From Bacteroidota bacterium (GTDB taxonomy: Bacteria > Bacteroidota > Bacteroidia > Chitinophagales > Chitinophagaceae): 33,466 bases of DNA. The DNA is taken from assembly GCA_013286835.1 (NCBI GenBank), contig JABDEZ010000020.1, positions 1 through 33,466 on the forward strand, read 5' to 3'. Each line of letters starts with the position of its first letter. Positions within the stretch are counted from its first letter, which is position 1. The notes under the pieces are model-generated. The model did no database searches, was not told where the DNA came from, and was given only the letters and a program-made list of their open reading frames with translations. The position numbers were made by a program, and so were the translations under genes. Below, one piece after another: positions 1 through 8,932 of this stretch.

Positions 1-1
1 C

Positions 2-2341
2 GATATAACTGTTGCCAATGTGATGCAGCGTATCTCGGGTATTTCCCTGGAAAGAAGCAATAACGGCGATGGCAGGTACGCTATAATAAGAGGCATGGAC
101 AAAAGATATACCTATACTATGATAGATGGTGTAAAGATACCTAGCCCGGATAATAAAAACCGTTTTGTGCCGCTCGACATATTTCCTGCTGACATTATGG
201 AGCGGATAGAAGTAAACAAAACTGTTACTCCAAGTATGGAAGGTGATGCTATTGGGGGAAGTCTCAATATGGCACTCAAAAATGCTCCTGATCAATTAAG
301 CCTTAATGTAAACCTTGGTTCGGGCTTTAGTGAATATTTTTTCAATAATCCTTTTATCTCTTTCAATAAAAGCGTCATACAGCAACAATCGCCACTTGAA
401 AAAAATGGGCCTAACTACCTGGCCACGAGCAATGATTTTACACGGGCTAACCTTGACTTTAAAAATACTACAGCATTACCTTACGGTATTATAGGGGCAT
501 CGATAGGTAACCGGTTTTTCAATAAAAAATTAGGGATATTGGTAGCTGGCTCTTATCAGAATACCAACAGGGGATCTAATAATATTTACTTTCCTACAGT
601 AACAAGCATTACTAATACGCCTGCCTTTAAAGACATCATCAACCGTAACCTTTCATCTAATTTAATAAGAAGTGCGGTACATGCCAAGGTAGATTATAAA
701 TTCAACGATAAGCACCAAGTAAGCTTGTATGGCATATATACCAACCTGCAGGATATTGAGTCAAGAATATCTTACGATACGTCGCTTACCGCTACCCGTA
801 CATTGCCGGGTACAGGTAAGGTAACCACGTTGTCCAGGTCAAGAGATGAAACGCAATATATAGGCAACATTACGTTGCAGGGTAAGGATGCTCTATTGCC
901 CGAGGTTTACATGGATTGGTCAAGTTCTTATGCTATTGCTGGTACTAAAGTGCCCGACTGGGCGGAGCTTAATACATTTACGTCCGATACGCTGCACAAC
1001 GGGGTGCCGGGAGCGAGCCCGGCTACGTTGCAAAACTACAATAGAATATGGGAACATAATACAGACCATACGGTCTCCGAATACCTGAACCTGCACTATA
1101 CGCCTGCCATTTGGGGGAAAGAAGTGGAGTTTTCCGCTGGGGGCATGTTCCGCCACCAGGACCGCGATAACTATTTCAACACCTATACGCTGCAGCCTGT
1201 ATTGGTTGGTACGCCTCCCGCTTTCCCGGTATATACCAACATCTACAATGCCCAGTGGTCGGTACAGGATCCTACAGGCAATATTCTGGCTGGGCCTAAC
1301 TACAAAGCCGAGGAGGAAATATTATCTTATTATGCACAAGTACGGCTCCAACTGAACAAGCTGCAGATAATAGGGGGTGTACGTACCGAAAATACATGGC
1401 AGGGATATACGTCAAACCTAACCGATGCTGTGGCAGCACGCAGCGGCAGCATTACCTACCGGGATTTTTTGCCTGGTATACACCTTAAATACAGGCTGCG
1501 TCCTAAACAAAACCTTCGTTTCTCTGTTTATGAAGCTATTGCACGCCCCAATTATTTCGACCTCGTACCTGTAGGAACGCCTGCCACTGAGAATTTTGGT
1601 ACACAGGGTAATCCTACTGTAAAGCATACCACATCTACCAACTATGATGCTCGTTACGAATGGTATCCCAAACCAAATGAACAGATCATAATCGGAGCCT
1701 TTTATAAAGATCTGATCAATCCTATTGAAAATACAGTGGTCTTCACTAGGGCTGGCGATGCGGTAATACAACCCAATAATTTTGGTAATGCACAAAATAT
1801 GGGCTTTGAATTAGTAGGCATAAAATACTTCAAAAACTTTGGCGTATCCGCTAACTACACATTCACTTATTCGGTGGCAAATGTGTCGGTGATCAAGAAC
1901 AACGTTAATCCTGTAACCGGTGGCATTGACAGTCCCAGTACATTGACAATGCACACGACAAGACCGCTGCAGGGGCAATCGAAGCATATTGGCAATCTAT
2001 CCCTGTTTTATAAAAATGCAAAATACGGTCTTGATGTTCAGCTTGCATATGTATATACCGGCAGGCGTATCATACAGGTGTCACAATTTGAAGGGCTGGA
2101 CTATTGGCAACGGGCAACATCTCAACTTGACTTTTCGATCGAAAAAAGAATTGGTCGTAGGTTTGCTGTTTATGTAAAGGTTCAAAATATCCTCAACACC
2201 CCGGTCATCGTGGAGATCAACTCTCATTATCCTTATCCGGCAGGTGAGTTTCCTTTTCAAAAGGCAGGCAGCAACAGTTACCTGGTCGAAAAAGATACTT
2301 ACGGACAAACATTTTTATTTGGTGTAAGATACCGCCTGTAA
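2..2341 (+). CDS. TonB-dependent receptor (5' truncated by window edge)
   Basis: Frame is open from base 2. Plug-like 'VMQRISGISLERSNNGDGRYAIIRGMDKRYTYTMIDGVKIPS...DIMERIEVNKTVTPSMEGDAIGGSLNM', then beta-barrel-like sequence ending in 'TFLFGVRYRL'. Confidence 0.93.
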   Translation, partial: DITVANVMQRISGISLERSNNGDGRYAIIRGMDKRYTYTMIDGVKIPSPDNKNRFVPLDIFPADIMERIEVNKTVTPSMEGDAIGGSLNMALKNAPDQLSLNVNLGSGFSEYFFNNPFISFNKSVIQQQSPLEKNGPNYLATSNDFTRANLDFKNTTALPYGIIGASIGNRFFNKKLGILVAGSYQNTNRGSNNIYFPTVTSITNTPAFKDIINRNLSSNLIRSAVHAKVDYKFNDKHQVSLYGIYTNLQDIESRISYDTSLTATRTLPGTGKVTTLSRSRDETQYIGNITLQGKDALLPEVYMDWSSSYAIAGTKVPDWAELNTFTSDTLHNGVPGASPATLQNYNRIWEHNTDHTVSEYLNLHYTPAIWGKEVEFSAGGMFRHQDRDNYFNTYTLQPVLVGTPPAFPVYTNIYNAQWSVQDPTGNILAGPNYKAEEEILSYYAQVRLQLNKLQIIGGVRTENTWQGYTSNLTDAVAARSGSITYRDFLPGIHLKYRLRPKQNLRFSVYEAIARPNYFDLVPVGTPATENFGTQGNPTVKHTTSTNYDARYEWYPKPNEQIIIGAFYKDLINPIENTVVFTRAGDAVIQPNNFGNAQNMGFELVGIKYFKNFGVSANYTFTYSVANVSVIKNNVNPVTGGIDSPSTLTMHTTRPLQGQSKHIGNLSLFYKNAKYGLDVQLAYVYTGRRIIQVSQFEGLDYWQRATSQLDFSIEKRIGRRFAVYVKVQNILNTPVIVEINSHYPYPAGEFPFQKAGSNSYLVEKDTYGQTFLFGVRYRL

Positions 2342-2351
2342 AACTAACGCT

Positions 2352-3674
2352 ATGAAAAGAAATAACGCAGCCCCTGTATTATTGGTTTTAGTTGTTCTGG
2401 CTACCTTATTGCAGGCCTGCTTTAAAAAAGCCGAAAAATATAACTTGGCCCCTGCTGTAATAGCACAAGGCAATGTTGTTGACTCTAATAATGATACGAT
2501 ACAGGGAACGATAAAAGGTAGGCTTAGGGCAAATACCACTTATTACATGCCTGCCGATGTTTTTGTAAACCAAGGAGACAGCCTGGTAATACCTGCAGGG
2601 GATACGATCATTGTGCTTGGAAATGGAACGCCATTACGGGCCCCCAGCTTTTTTATCAATGGCACACTCATTTCAAATGGTACAAAGGCACAGCCTAATT
2701 GGATAACAGTTACCGACGCAATGAAGTCAAGCTTCCCCAATGGCGGCGTATGGGGCGGAATTGCAGGCGACAGTGCGCAGAATATCATTGTTAAATGGAC
2801 GCATATAGAATACACAGGTGCCCCCTGGCAGGCTAATGATCAAACACCTTCAGCGAGTATTTCAGGTACCCATTATGCTATTGTATCCCTTAGCCCTACC
2901 AACCTGGTGGTTGAAGATTCATGGATATCGCACACACAGGATGATGGTTGTTACATACGCAATGCCAAGGTCAGTATTATGCGCAATACATACGAGGCCA
3001 TTGGTACTACAAAAGGCATCCCCATCAATATTAAGTACGGTACCCGCGGCGACATAGCTTACAATGTAGTGATCGCTGGTTTTAATTCGGGCATTAAGAG
3101 TCAGTCATTATCGGGTGCGCCCAGCCAATCCATTATCAACATTTATAACAACACAGTCATCAACTGCGGCTTCCTCGATCCTAACTATACGTTGGGCGGT
3201 GGTATATCTTTCGAGAAGCTGGTAGCAGGCAAGGCTTACAACAACCTGATAATTGAAAATAAAATAGGATTACGGATACTGGGCGGTTCTTCGATAGTAG
3301 ATACTGCTAACTTAAGGTACGGCAATAACCTGTACTACGGCAATACAGCGGCCATCGCCACAAATTTTTTTCCAACTTATGCCGGCTTTATTGCACAGCC
3401 GCAACCCAGCGATATTTATTCCAATGTTGCGGGCGATAATGATCCCCAATTTATAGGGCTTGATGCCACTCAAATAGTTCCGGAGGTATATCCGCTCACA
3501 TCAAATGGTTTAGACCTTCACCTTAAACCTTCTTCGCCAGCTATTGGCAAAGGATCAGCTAACATCAGTGGCATCCCAATGAATTCCTTGCCGGCAGCCG
3601 CAGGCGCTCACATAACGTCACCAAATGTTGATTTAGGAGCGTATCCCAGCGATGGCAGCGGCAACCAACATTAG
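2352..3674 (+). CDS. Secreted lipoprotein with right-handed beta-helix-like (parallel beta-helix) architecture
   Basis: Signal peptide with lipobox-like 'LLQAC'. Repetitive N-rich strands ('YNVVIAGFNSGIKSQS', 'IYNNTVINCGF'). Starts 10 bp after the TonB receptor. Confidence 0.75.
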   Translation: MKRNNAAPVLLVLVVLATLLQACFKKAEKYNLAPAVIAQGNVVDSNNDTIQGTIKGRLRANTTYYMPADVFVNQGDSLVIPAGDTIIVLGNGTPLRAPSFFINGTLISNGTKAQPNWITVTDAMKSSFPNGGVWGGIAGDSAQNIIVKWTHIEYTGAPWQANDQTPSASISGTHYAIVSLSPTNLVVEDSWISHTQDDGCYIRNAKVSIMRNTYEAIGTTKGIPINIKYGTRGDIAYNVVIAGFNSGIKSQSLSGAPSQSIINIYNNTVINCGFLDPNYTLGGGISFEKLVAGKAYNNLIIENKIGLRILGGSSIVDTANLRYGNNLYYGNTAAIATNFFPTYAGFIAQPQPSDIYSNVAGDNDPQFIGLDATQIVPEVYPLTSNGLDLHLKPSSPAIGKGSANISGIPMNSLPAAAGAHITSPNVDLGAYPSDGSGNQH

Positions 3675-3698
3675 ATCATTCATTGTTAATATTTGCTC

Positions 3699-4979
3699 AT
3701 GCAAAAGATCATCACATTTATTGTTTGTTTCTTTTTATTTTCTGTTTGCAATGCACAGGAGTCAAAATATTTAGACTCGTTACCGGTGTGGCAAGAGGGT
3801 TGCCTGGATATACATTTCATTAATACAGGCTGCGGCAATTCTTCCTTCCTCATACTGCCCGATGGCACTACTATGCTCATAGATGCCGGGGATAAGGACC
3901 CGGACGCATTTAACAAGATAGCACCCTGGAAGGTTACTCTCCCATATCCTGATCATTCACTTTCATCGGCCGGTTGGATCATTAACTATATAAAACAGGT
4001 GATGCCAGTCAATACAAAACTCCAGATCGATTATGCGCTTATCACCCATTTTCATGGCGACCACTTTGGAGTTATAACTAAGGAGTCTCAAACATCATCT
4101 AATGGTAAATACAAGTTATCAGGTATAGCAGAAGTGGGTGATGTAATACCCATTAAAACATTTATCGATCGTGGATACCCCGATTATAATTTCCCGGTTG
4201 ACTTAAGGGAAAAAAACAAGAAACAGCCAAGCAGCTTTCTTAATTACCTGGATTTCATTAAATACCAGCAGGAGAACAATAACATGAAACCGGCAATGCT
4301 GCAGCCCGGTTCGGATGACCAGATAACCCTGGTGCATAACAAAGCCAAATACTCTTCTTTCGTAGTACGAGGAGTAAAGGTAAACGGCATTATATGGACA
4401 GGTCACGGCAATGAAACCAGGCAATATTTTAATGCAGATTCGGTAGCAGAAGTAAAGGGGAACAGTATTCCTGAAAATTCATTGAGCCTCGCCATCAAAA
4501 TAACCTACGGCGACTTTGACTATTATGCTGGGGGCGATAATACAGGTATACAGGGGTACGGACTGCCACATTGGGTTGATGTAGAAACCCCCATATCCAA
4601 TGCGGTAGGAAGGGTAGAGGCAGCCACTCTGGATCATCATGGCGGACGTGATGGAACAAATGAAAATTTCCTGAGAAATCTCCAGCCACAGGTCATAGTG
4701 GAACAGAGCTGGCGTTCAGACCATCCTGGACAGGAAGTACTTTACAGACTTACATCAGACTATCTATACAAAGGTCCTAAAGACATTTTTGCAACCAATA
4801 TACAAGAAGAAACAAAAGTAACCTTGGGGCAGACGCTTACTAAAGGTTACAAAAGTATGTTCGGTCATGTAATGATAAGAGTGTTGCCTGGCGGGAAAGA
4901 ATTCTATGTTTTTGTATTAAAAAATGAAGGTCGTAAACTGGTAGTTGACAAGCAATACGGGCCATACTATTCTAATTGA
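3699..4979 (+). CDS. Secreted MBL-fold (ComEC-like) metallohydrolase
   Basis: 'HFINTGCGNSSFLILPDGTTMLIDAGD' plus metal-binding 'THFHGDHFG' and N-terminal signal peptide. The ORF track starts at 3693; an in-frame ATG lies at 3699. Confidence 0.82.
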   Translation: MQKIITFIVCFFLFSVCNAQESKYLDSLPVWQEGCLDIHFINTGCGNSSFLILPDGTTMLIDAGDKDPDAFNKIAPWKVTLPYPDHSLSSAGWIINYIKQVMPVNTKLQIDYALITHFHGDHFGVITKESQTSSNGKYKLSGIAEVGDVIPIKTFIDRGYPDYNFPVDLREKNKKQPSSFLNYLDFIKYQQENNNMKPAMLQPGSDDQITLVHNKAKYSSFVVRGVKVNGIIWTGHGNETRQYFNADSVAEVKGNSIPENSLSLAIKITYGDFDYYAGGDNTGIQGYGLPHWVDVETPISNAVGRVEAATLDHHGGRDGTNENFLRNLQPQVIVEQSWRSDHPGQEVLYRLTSDYLYKGPKDIFATNIQEETKVTLGQTLTKGYKSMFGHVMIRVLPGGKEFYVFVLKNEGRKLVVDKQYGPYYSN

Positions 4980-4992
4980 GTTGTATTAAATA

Positions 4993-6381
4993 ATGAAAAG
5001 GATCATCTTGTTTTCAGCAAGTTGCTTGCTGGTGTCTACTTTTATAATATCTTTTATACCCCAAAGCTGCCTGTTGGATTATTGGGGGACCAAAAAACTA
5101 TATCAACCGGTTGATACCGGTTGTATCCCTGCTCCTGTAGGGTACAAGGCCATTTTCATAAATTATGCGGGCCGTCATGGTGCCCGCCATCTTACTAACC
5201 TGAATGACCTGCTGCTTATACAGCAAACGCTGAACCGTGCGGTTGATCTGGCTGGATTGACAAGTGATGGCGTGAAACTGAAGGAAATGGTGAACACATT
5301 GTTGCTGATTGAAAAAAAAGAAGATTGTGGACTGCTCACGGAAACTGGAAAGAGTGAATTATGGGGTATTGGCAACCGTATGAAAACCCATTATCCGTGG
5401 CTGTTTGCAGATAGTGTGTCGTGTAGGGTGGTCACCACCAAAGAAAAGCGTACAAAACAAAGTGCGCAGGCCTTTATGAGTGGTGTCAATAGACCTATGC
5501 AACAAAATGCCACCACCAATTTAATTGACAATGATAGTGTGCATCTTCGGTTTTATGAGGTATCACCTGGCTACCGTAAGTTTAAAAAAAATGGTAGCTG
5601 GATCGTTGAAATGAATAAGTTGAAGCATGATATCCGGGCTGAAGAGGAGAAACATAAAATAATCTGCAAATTCTTTACCAGGGATTATGCCAACCAGCTA
5701 CTGCACCCGGTAATTGATAAAACGGTGATGGGAATAACGGATACCGTTGGCGATTTTATAGATGCTATATTTAACGTAGCTACCCTCGCTAATGCCATGC
5801 CTACGGAAATAAAGATCGCCGGATATACCCCTGCCAAAGTAAACATCCGTTCTTTATTTACCTGCAATGAATTTGCCTGGCTTGAGTTTGTTAATTCTGC
5901 ACAGGATTATTTATTAAAAGGGCCAGGGACTGATGTTAGCGGTATCCAGGTAAGGAATGCGGTACCACTACTTGTAGATTTTATAAACAGTACAGATGAG
6001 GCTATAAAAAGCAGCAGACCGGCTATTGTTGTAAGGTTTGCACATGCTGAAACTTTGTCTCCGTTTGCTGCGCTTGCAAGCATCGAAGGAGCAGCAACGC
6101 CAACGGTTGATATATTCAAATACGCCCAGGTGTGGAACGTGAGCTCTATAATCGGTTATAGTGTAAATGTACAATGGATATTGTATAAAGACAGTGATAC
6201 AGGCAATACACCGCTCATTCAGATTTTATACAATGAAAAGCCGGTGCATATACCTGTAGCCACCAACCAATACCCGTATTATAAATGGGCCGACGTACGC
6301 GCGTTCTATATGAACAAACTCAGTAAAATGAATGTTAGTCTGAATTGCGATATGTTGGAATACTTGAAAGATCTGAAATAG
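4993..6381 (+). CDS. Histidine-phosphatase (histidine acid phosphatase / MINPP-like) family protein, secreted
   Basis: N-terminal signal peptide, 'NYAGRHGARH' (RHGxR signature) and distal 'FAHAETLSPF' (HAE-type motif). Confidence 0.8.
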   Translation: MKRIILFSASCLLVSTFIISFIPQSCLLDYWGTKKLYQPVDTGCIPAPVGYKAIFINYAGRHGARHLTNLNDLLLIQQTLNRAVDLAGLTSDGVKLKEMVNTLLLIEKKEDCGLLTETGKSELWGIGNRMKTHYPWLFADSVSCRVVTTKEKRTKQSAQAFMSGVNRPMQQNATTNLIDNDSVHLRFYEVSPGYRKFKKNGSWIVEMNKLKHDIRAEEEKHKIICKFFTRDYANQLLHPVIDKTVMGITDTVGDFIDAIFNVATLANAMPTEIKIAGYTPAKVNIRSLFTCNEFAWLEFVNSAQDYLLKGPGTDVSGIQVRNAVPLLVDFINSTDEAIKSSRPAIVVRFAHAETLSPFAALASIEGAATPTVDIFKYAQVWNVSSIIGYSVNVQWILYKDSDTGNTPLIQILYNEKPVHIPVATNQYPYYKWADVRAFYMNKLSKMNVSLNCDMLEYLKDLK

Positions 6382-6402
6382 TATTTCCGTATATCCCGGC
6401 AA

Positions 6403-6909
6403 TTACCCCAGGCGTAAACTTTTTAGTAATTCGTTTTTATAGGTTTTCCTGGTAGGTACACATACTTTATTTACAATCAGGTGGTTGGCATCAATGGCAT
6501 CTATATAATTTATATTCACAACATAGCTCCTGTGCACGCGTACAAATTGGTTTGAATTTAATATTTCAAGGTATTGATCAAGGGTGCTTCTTACCAGGTA
6601 CTTATTATTCGCTACATGCACGTTGATATAAACATTATCACTTTCTAAGTATGTAATATCTCCAATTCTAACTTTATGGTAGGCCGTACCTTGCTTAATA
6701 AACAAAAACTCGTCTGCTATAGTAGAAATGGCGGGTGTAAAACTAACTAAGGGGGCTGATTTCAAAAATTCTTTTGATACCGGTACTTGCATGGTGCATA
6801 AATTTGAATGTAAATATTCTATCAATTTCATCGAAACAGAATTTTGGCGTGTATACAAAAAGGAAACAGCATTTTTAGTGCGTAGGTAAAATAGAAACAA
6901 CGTAAACAA
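6403..6909 (-). CDS. LytTR-type DNA-binding domain protein
   Basis: 'IRIGDITYLESDNVYINVHVANNKYLVRSTLDQYLEIL..NQFVRVHRSYVVNINYIDAI' pattern typical of LytTR domains. The true start may be internal. Confidence 0.85.
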   Translation of the reverse strand: MFTLFLFYLRTKNAVSFLYTRQNSVSMKLIEYLHSNLCTMQVPVSKEFLKSAPLVSFTPAISTIADEFLFIKQGTAYHKVRIGDITYLESDNVYINVHVANNKYLVRSTLDQYLEILNSNQFVRVHRSYVVNINYIDAIDANHLIVNKVCVPTRKTYKNELLKSLRLG

Positions 6910-7032
6910 CTATTTTTTAAGTCGTTGATTATCAATGTTTTTTTGCGTAACAAAACCACCATTAAGTAAATGTTATCAGCCGCGCTTTACGTATTTTATC
7001 TTTGGTAATTGTTGCTGATAAACTTCTAATTG

Positions 7033-8715
7033 TTACAGATTTTGTATGAAAGCCGTTAGGTTAGTTCCCTGTTCCAGTTTTAATTTTTTGCGTAAGCGAT
7101 ATCTGCTAATGCGTAAACTATCCTGAGAAATACCCAATAGCGTGGACATATCAGAAGAGGTTATGTTTATTTTCAATAACGATGCAAGTCTTAGTTCAGC
7201 AGCGGTAAGATCGCTGCAATGGGCATTCAGATTATCAAAAAAAGATTGATGTACCTGTTCAAAAATAACCCGTAGTTCATCCCAATATTTAGCCTGGTTA
7301 AAATCCTGGTCTATTTGTTTCAATACTTCTCTTATTTGTTTTTTGTGATCTCGCTTATCGTCTTTGATCAATTCGGTAAGTTTTAACTTAAGATCATCCA
7401 GCAGCTGGTTTTTTTGTATCAGGTTTAATGTATAAGACGTAAGCTCCCGCGATCTTATGTCCAGCTCACTTTTAAGATTATCCTCTACTAAGTTTTTATT
7501 CTGCAGGTCGGTTTGCATCAATGCATAATTTGTTTCATATACATTTTTCTCTTGTTCGTTTATTCTGCGTTCCGCTTCTATTTTTATTTTCTGCCTGCTG
7601 ATGATGGATGTGCCTAATAATAATAGCAGGATAATAATAATTATTGTAGCCACAGTAATGATAAATTCCGATCTTTTATCGTTTTCAAGCTTTTGTATTT
7701 CTTTGTTTTTCTGCTGGGTATCATACTGTGCCTGTATCATGGCTACCTGCTTGCTGTTCTCTTTAGAATATATAGCAAGTACCTGTTTGCGGCTAAGTTC
7801 GTTATAATAATACGCGCTATCGTTCATACCCATAAGATGGTAAGCCTTTGCTATGTCTTCATATGCGCTGTTTATCTGGAAAAGCTCTTTTGTTCTTACC
7901 GCAAGTTTTAGAGCTAGCCGGGTTTGTTCAAGCCCTTCTTTAAATCGACCGGTTTTCCTGTATATATCACCCAGGTTATTTCTAATGTTTATTTGCGATA
8001 TCAGGTCATTGCCACCTTCGTAATAACCCAATGCCTTGTTATAATAGGCAAACGATGAATCATATTTTTCTTTATCTTCATAAATACTGGCAATGTTTTC
8101 GTAGATATCTGCAATGCCTTGCGGGCTTTTTATGGCTATAAAATATTGCAAAGCAAGGTGCTGGTAGTAGTAAGCGCTATCATATTTTTCTGTTTTTTCG
8201 CAAATATGGCCTATCATTCCGTAGGTAGTTGCTAACCCAGCGGTATCATTTAATTCCTGGTATATTTTAAGCGCCTCATAAAAATACCGGTTCGACAAGT
8301 TTCCCTGCCTGTTGGAGTAATAAATGCTGCCAATATTATCCAGGTTCTTTGCAATGAGGTCTTTTCTACTGGTTTGGTGGAATAGTTTATCGGCCTGCAG
8401 GTAGTGGTTCAATGCTTCAGCATAGCTGCTATTATGATATAGTATATAACCTGTTTGCTGTAGTGCAATAGCCTGGGCAAGTACATTTTTTTCAGCAACA
8501 GCCTCGGCCAGTAAACCTTTCAGGATGGTGTAAGCCGAGTCTGGATATACTTGTTTCTGCTTATCTGTTAATTGGAGCCGTATTAAAATATCAGTTTGGG
8601 CAAAAGCATTAATGCAGCAGAATAACAAAATGAGGGAAGTAAAGATTTTCTTTAGTACATAAAACCTATTGTACTTATTGGCTTTCATCAATGGCGTTGG
8701 TAAATATTGATGCAA
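7033..8715 (-). CDS. Tetratricopeptide-repeat sensor with one TM segment, coiled coil and C-terminal LuxR-like HTH
   Basis: Repeated TPR pattern (NLDNIGSIYYSNRQ, YGMIGHICEKTEKYDSAYYY...), TM 'FIITVATIIIIILLLLLGTSII', C-terminal 'LTAAELRLASLLKINITSSDMSTLLGISQDSLRISRYRLRKKL'. Confidence 0.85.
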   Translation of the reverse strand: MHQYLPTPLMKANKYNRFYVLKKIFTSLILLFCCINAFAQTDILIRLQLTDKQKQVYPDSAYTILKGLLAEAVAEKNVLAQAIALQQTGYILYHNSSYAEALNHYLQADKLFHQTSRKDLIAKNLDNIGSIYYSNRQGNLSNRYFYEALKIYQELNDTAGLATTYGMIGHICEKTEKYDSAYYYQHLALQYFIAIKSPQGIADIYENIASIYEDKEKYDSSFAYYNKALGYYEGGNDLISQINIRNNLGDIYRKTGRFKEGLEQTRLALKLAVRTKELFQINSAYEDIAKAYHLMGMNDSAYYYNELSRKQVLAIYSKENSKQVAMIQAQYDTQQKNKEIQKLENDKRSEFIITVATIIIIILLLLLGTSIISRQKIKIEAERRINEQEKNVYETNYALMQTDLQNKNLVEDNLKSELDIRSRELTSYTLNLIQKNQLLDDLKLKLTELIKDDKRDHKKQIREVLKQIDQDFNQAKYWDELRVIFEQVHQSFFDNLNAHCSDLTAAELRLASLLKINITSSDMSTLLGISQDSLRISRYRLRKKLKLEQGTNLTAFIQNL

Positions 8716-8861
8716 ATGTCACCTCAATACTTGCCGACAGCAAATCCTAATAATAAAATCACATAAAATTAATATTGGACTAGTTGTGGGTTATTTCTTT
8801 ATATGGTATTCCCTCCATGGCTATTGCCTGAAACTGTTGCCTGTCAAATTAAGTAGATAAT

Positions 8862-8908
8862 AAAATTAAAGGGTGTCTTCCTGTACGGGAAAGGCACCCT
8901 TTAATTTT
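8862..8908 (+). terminator. Strong hairpin plus T-rich tract in the leader of the T9SS-cargo gene
   Basis: AAAATTAAAGGGTG (8862-8875) / CACCCTTTAATTTT (8895-8908): perfect 14-bp arms. ATG follows at 8933. Confidence 0.6.
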
Positions 8909-8932
8909 GTAATTTTGAATGCAATACAATTT

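Noticed and set aside
6997-7004. TATCTTTG -7 element on the plus strand
   Set aside because: Matches TAnnTTTG but points into the TPR gene in antisense; no plus-strand gene follows.
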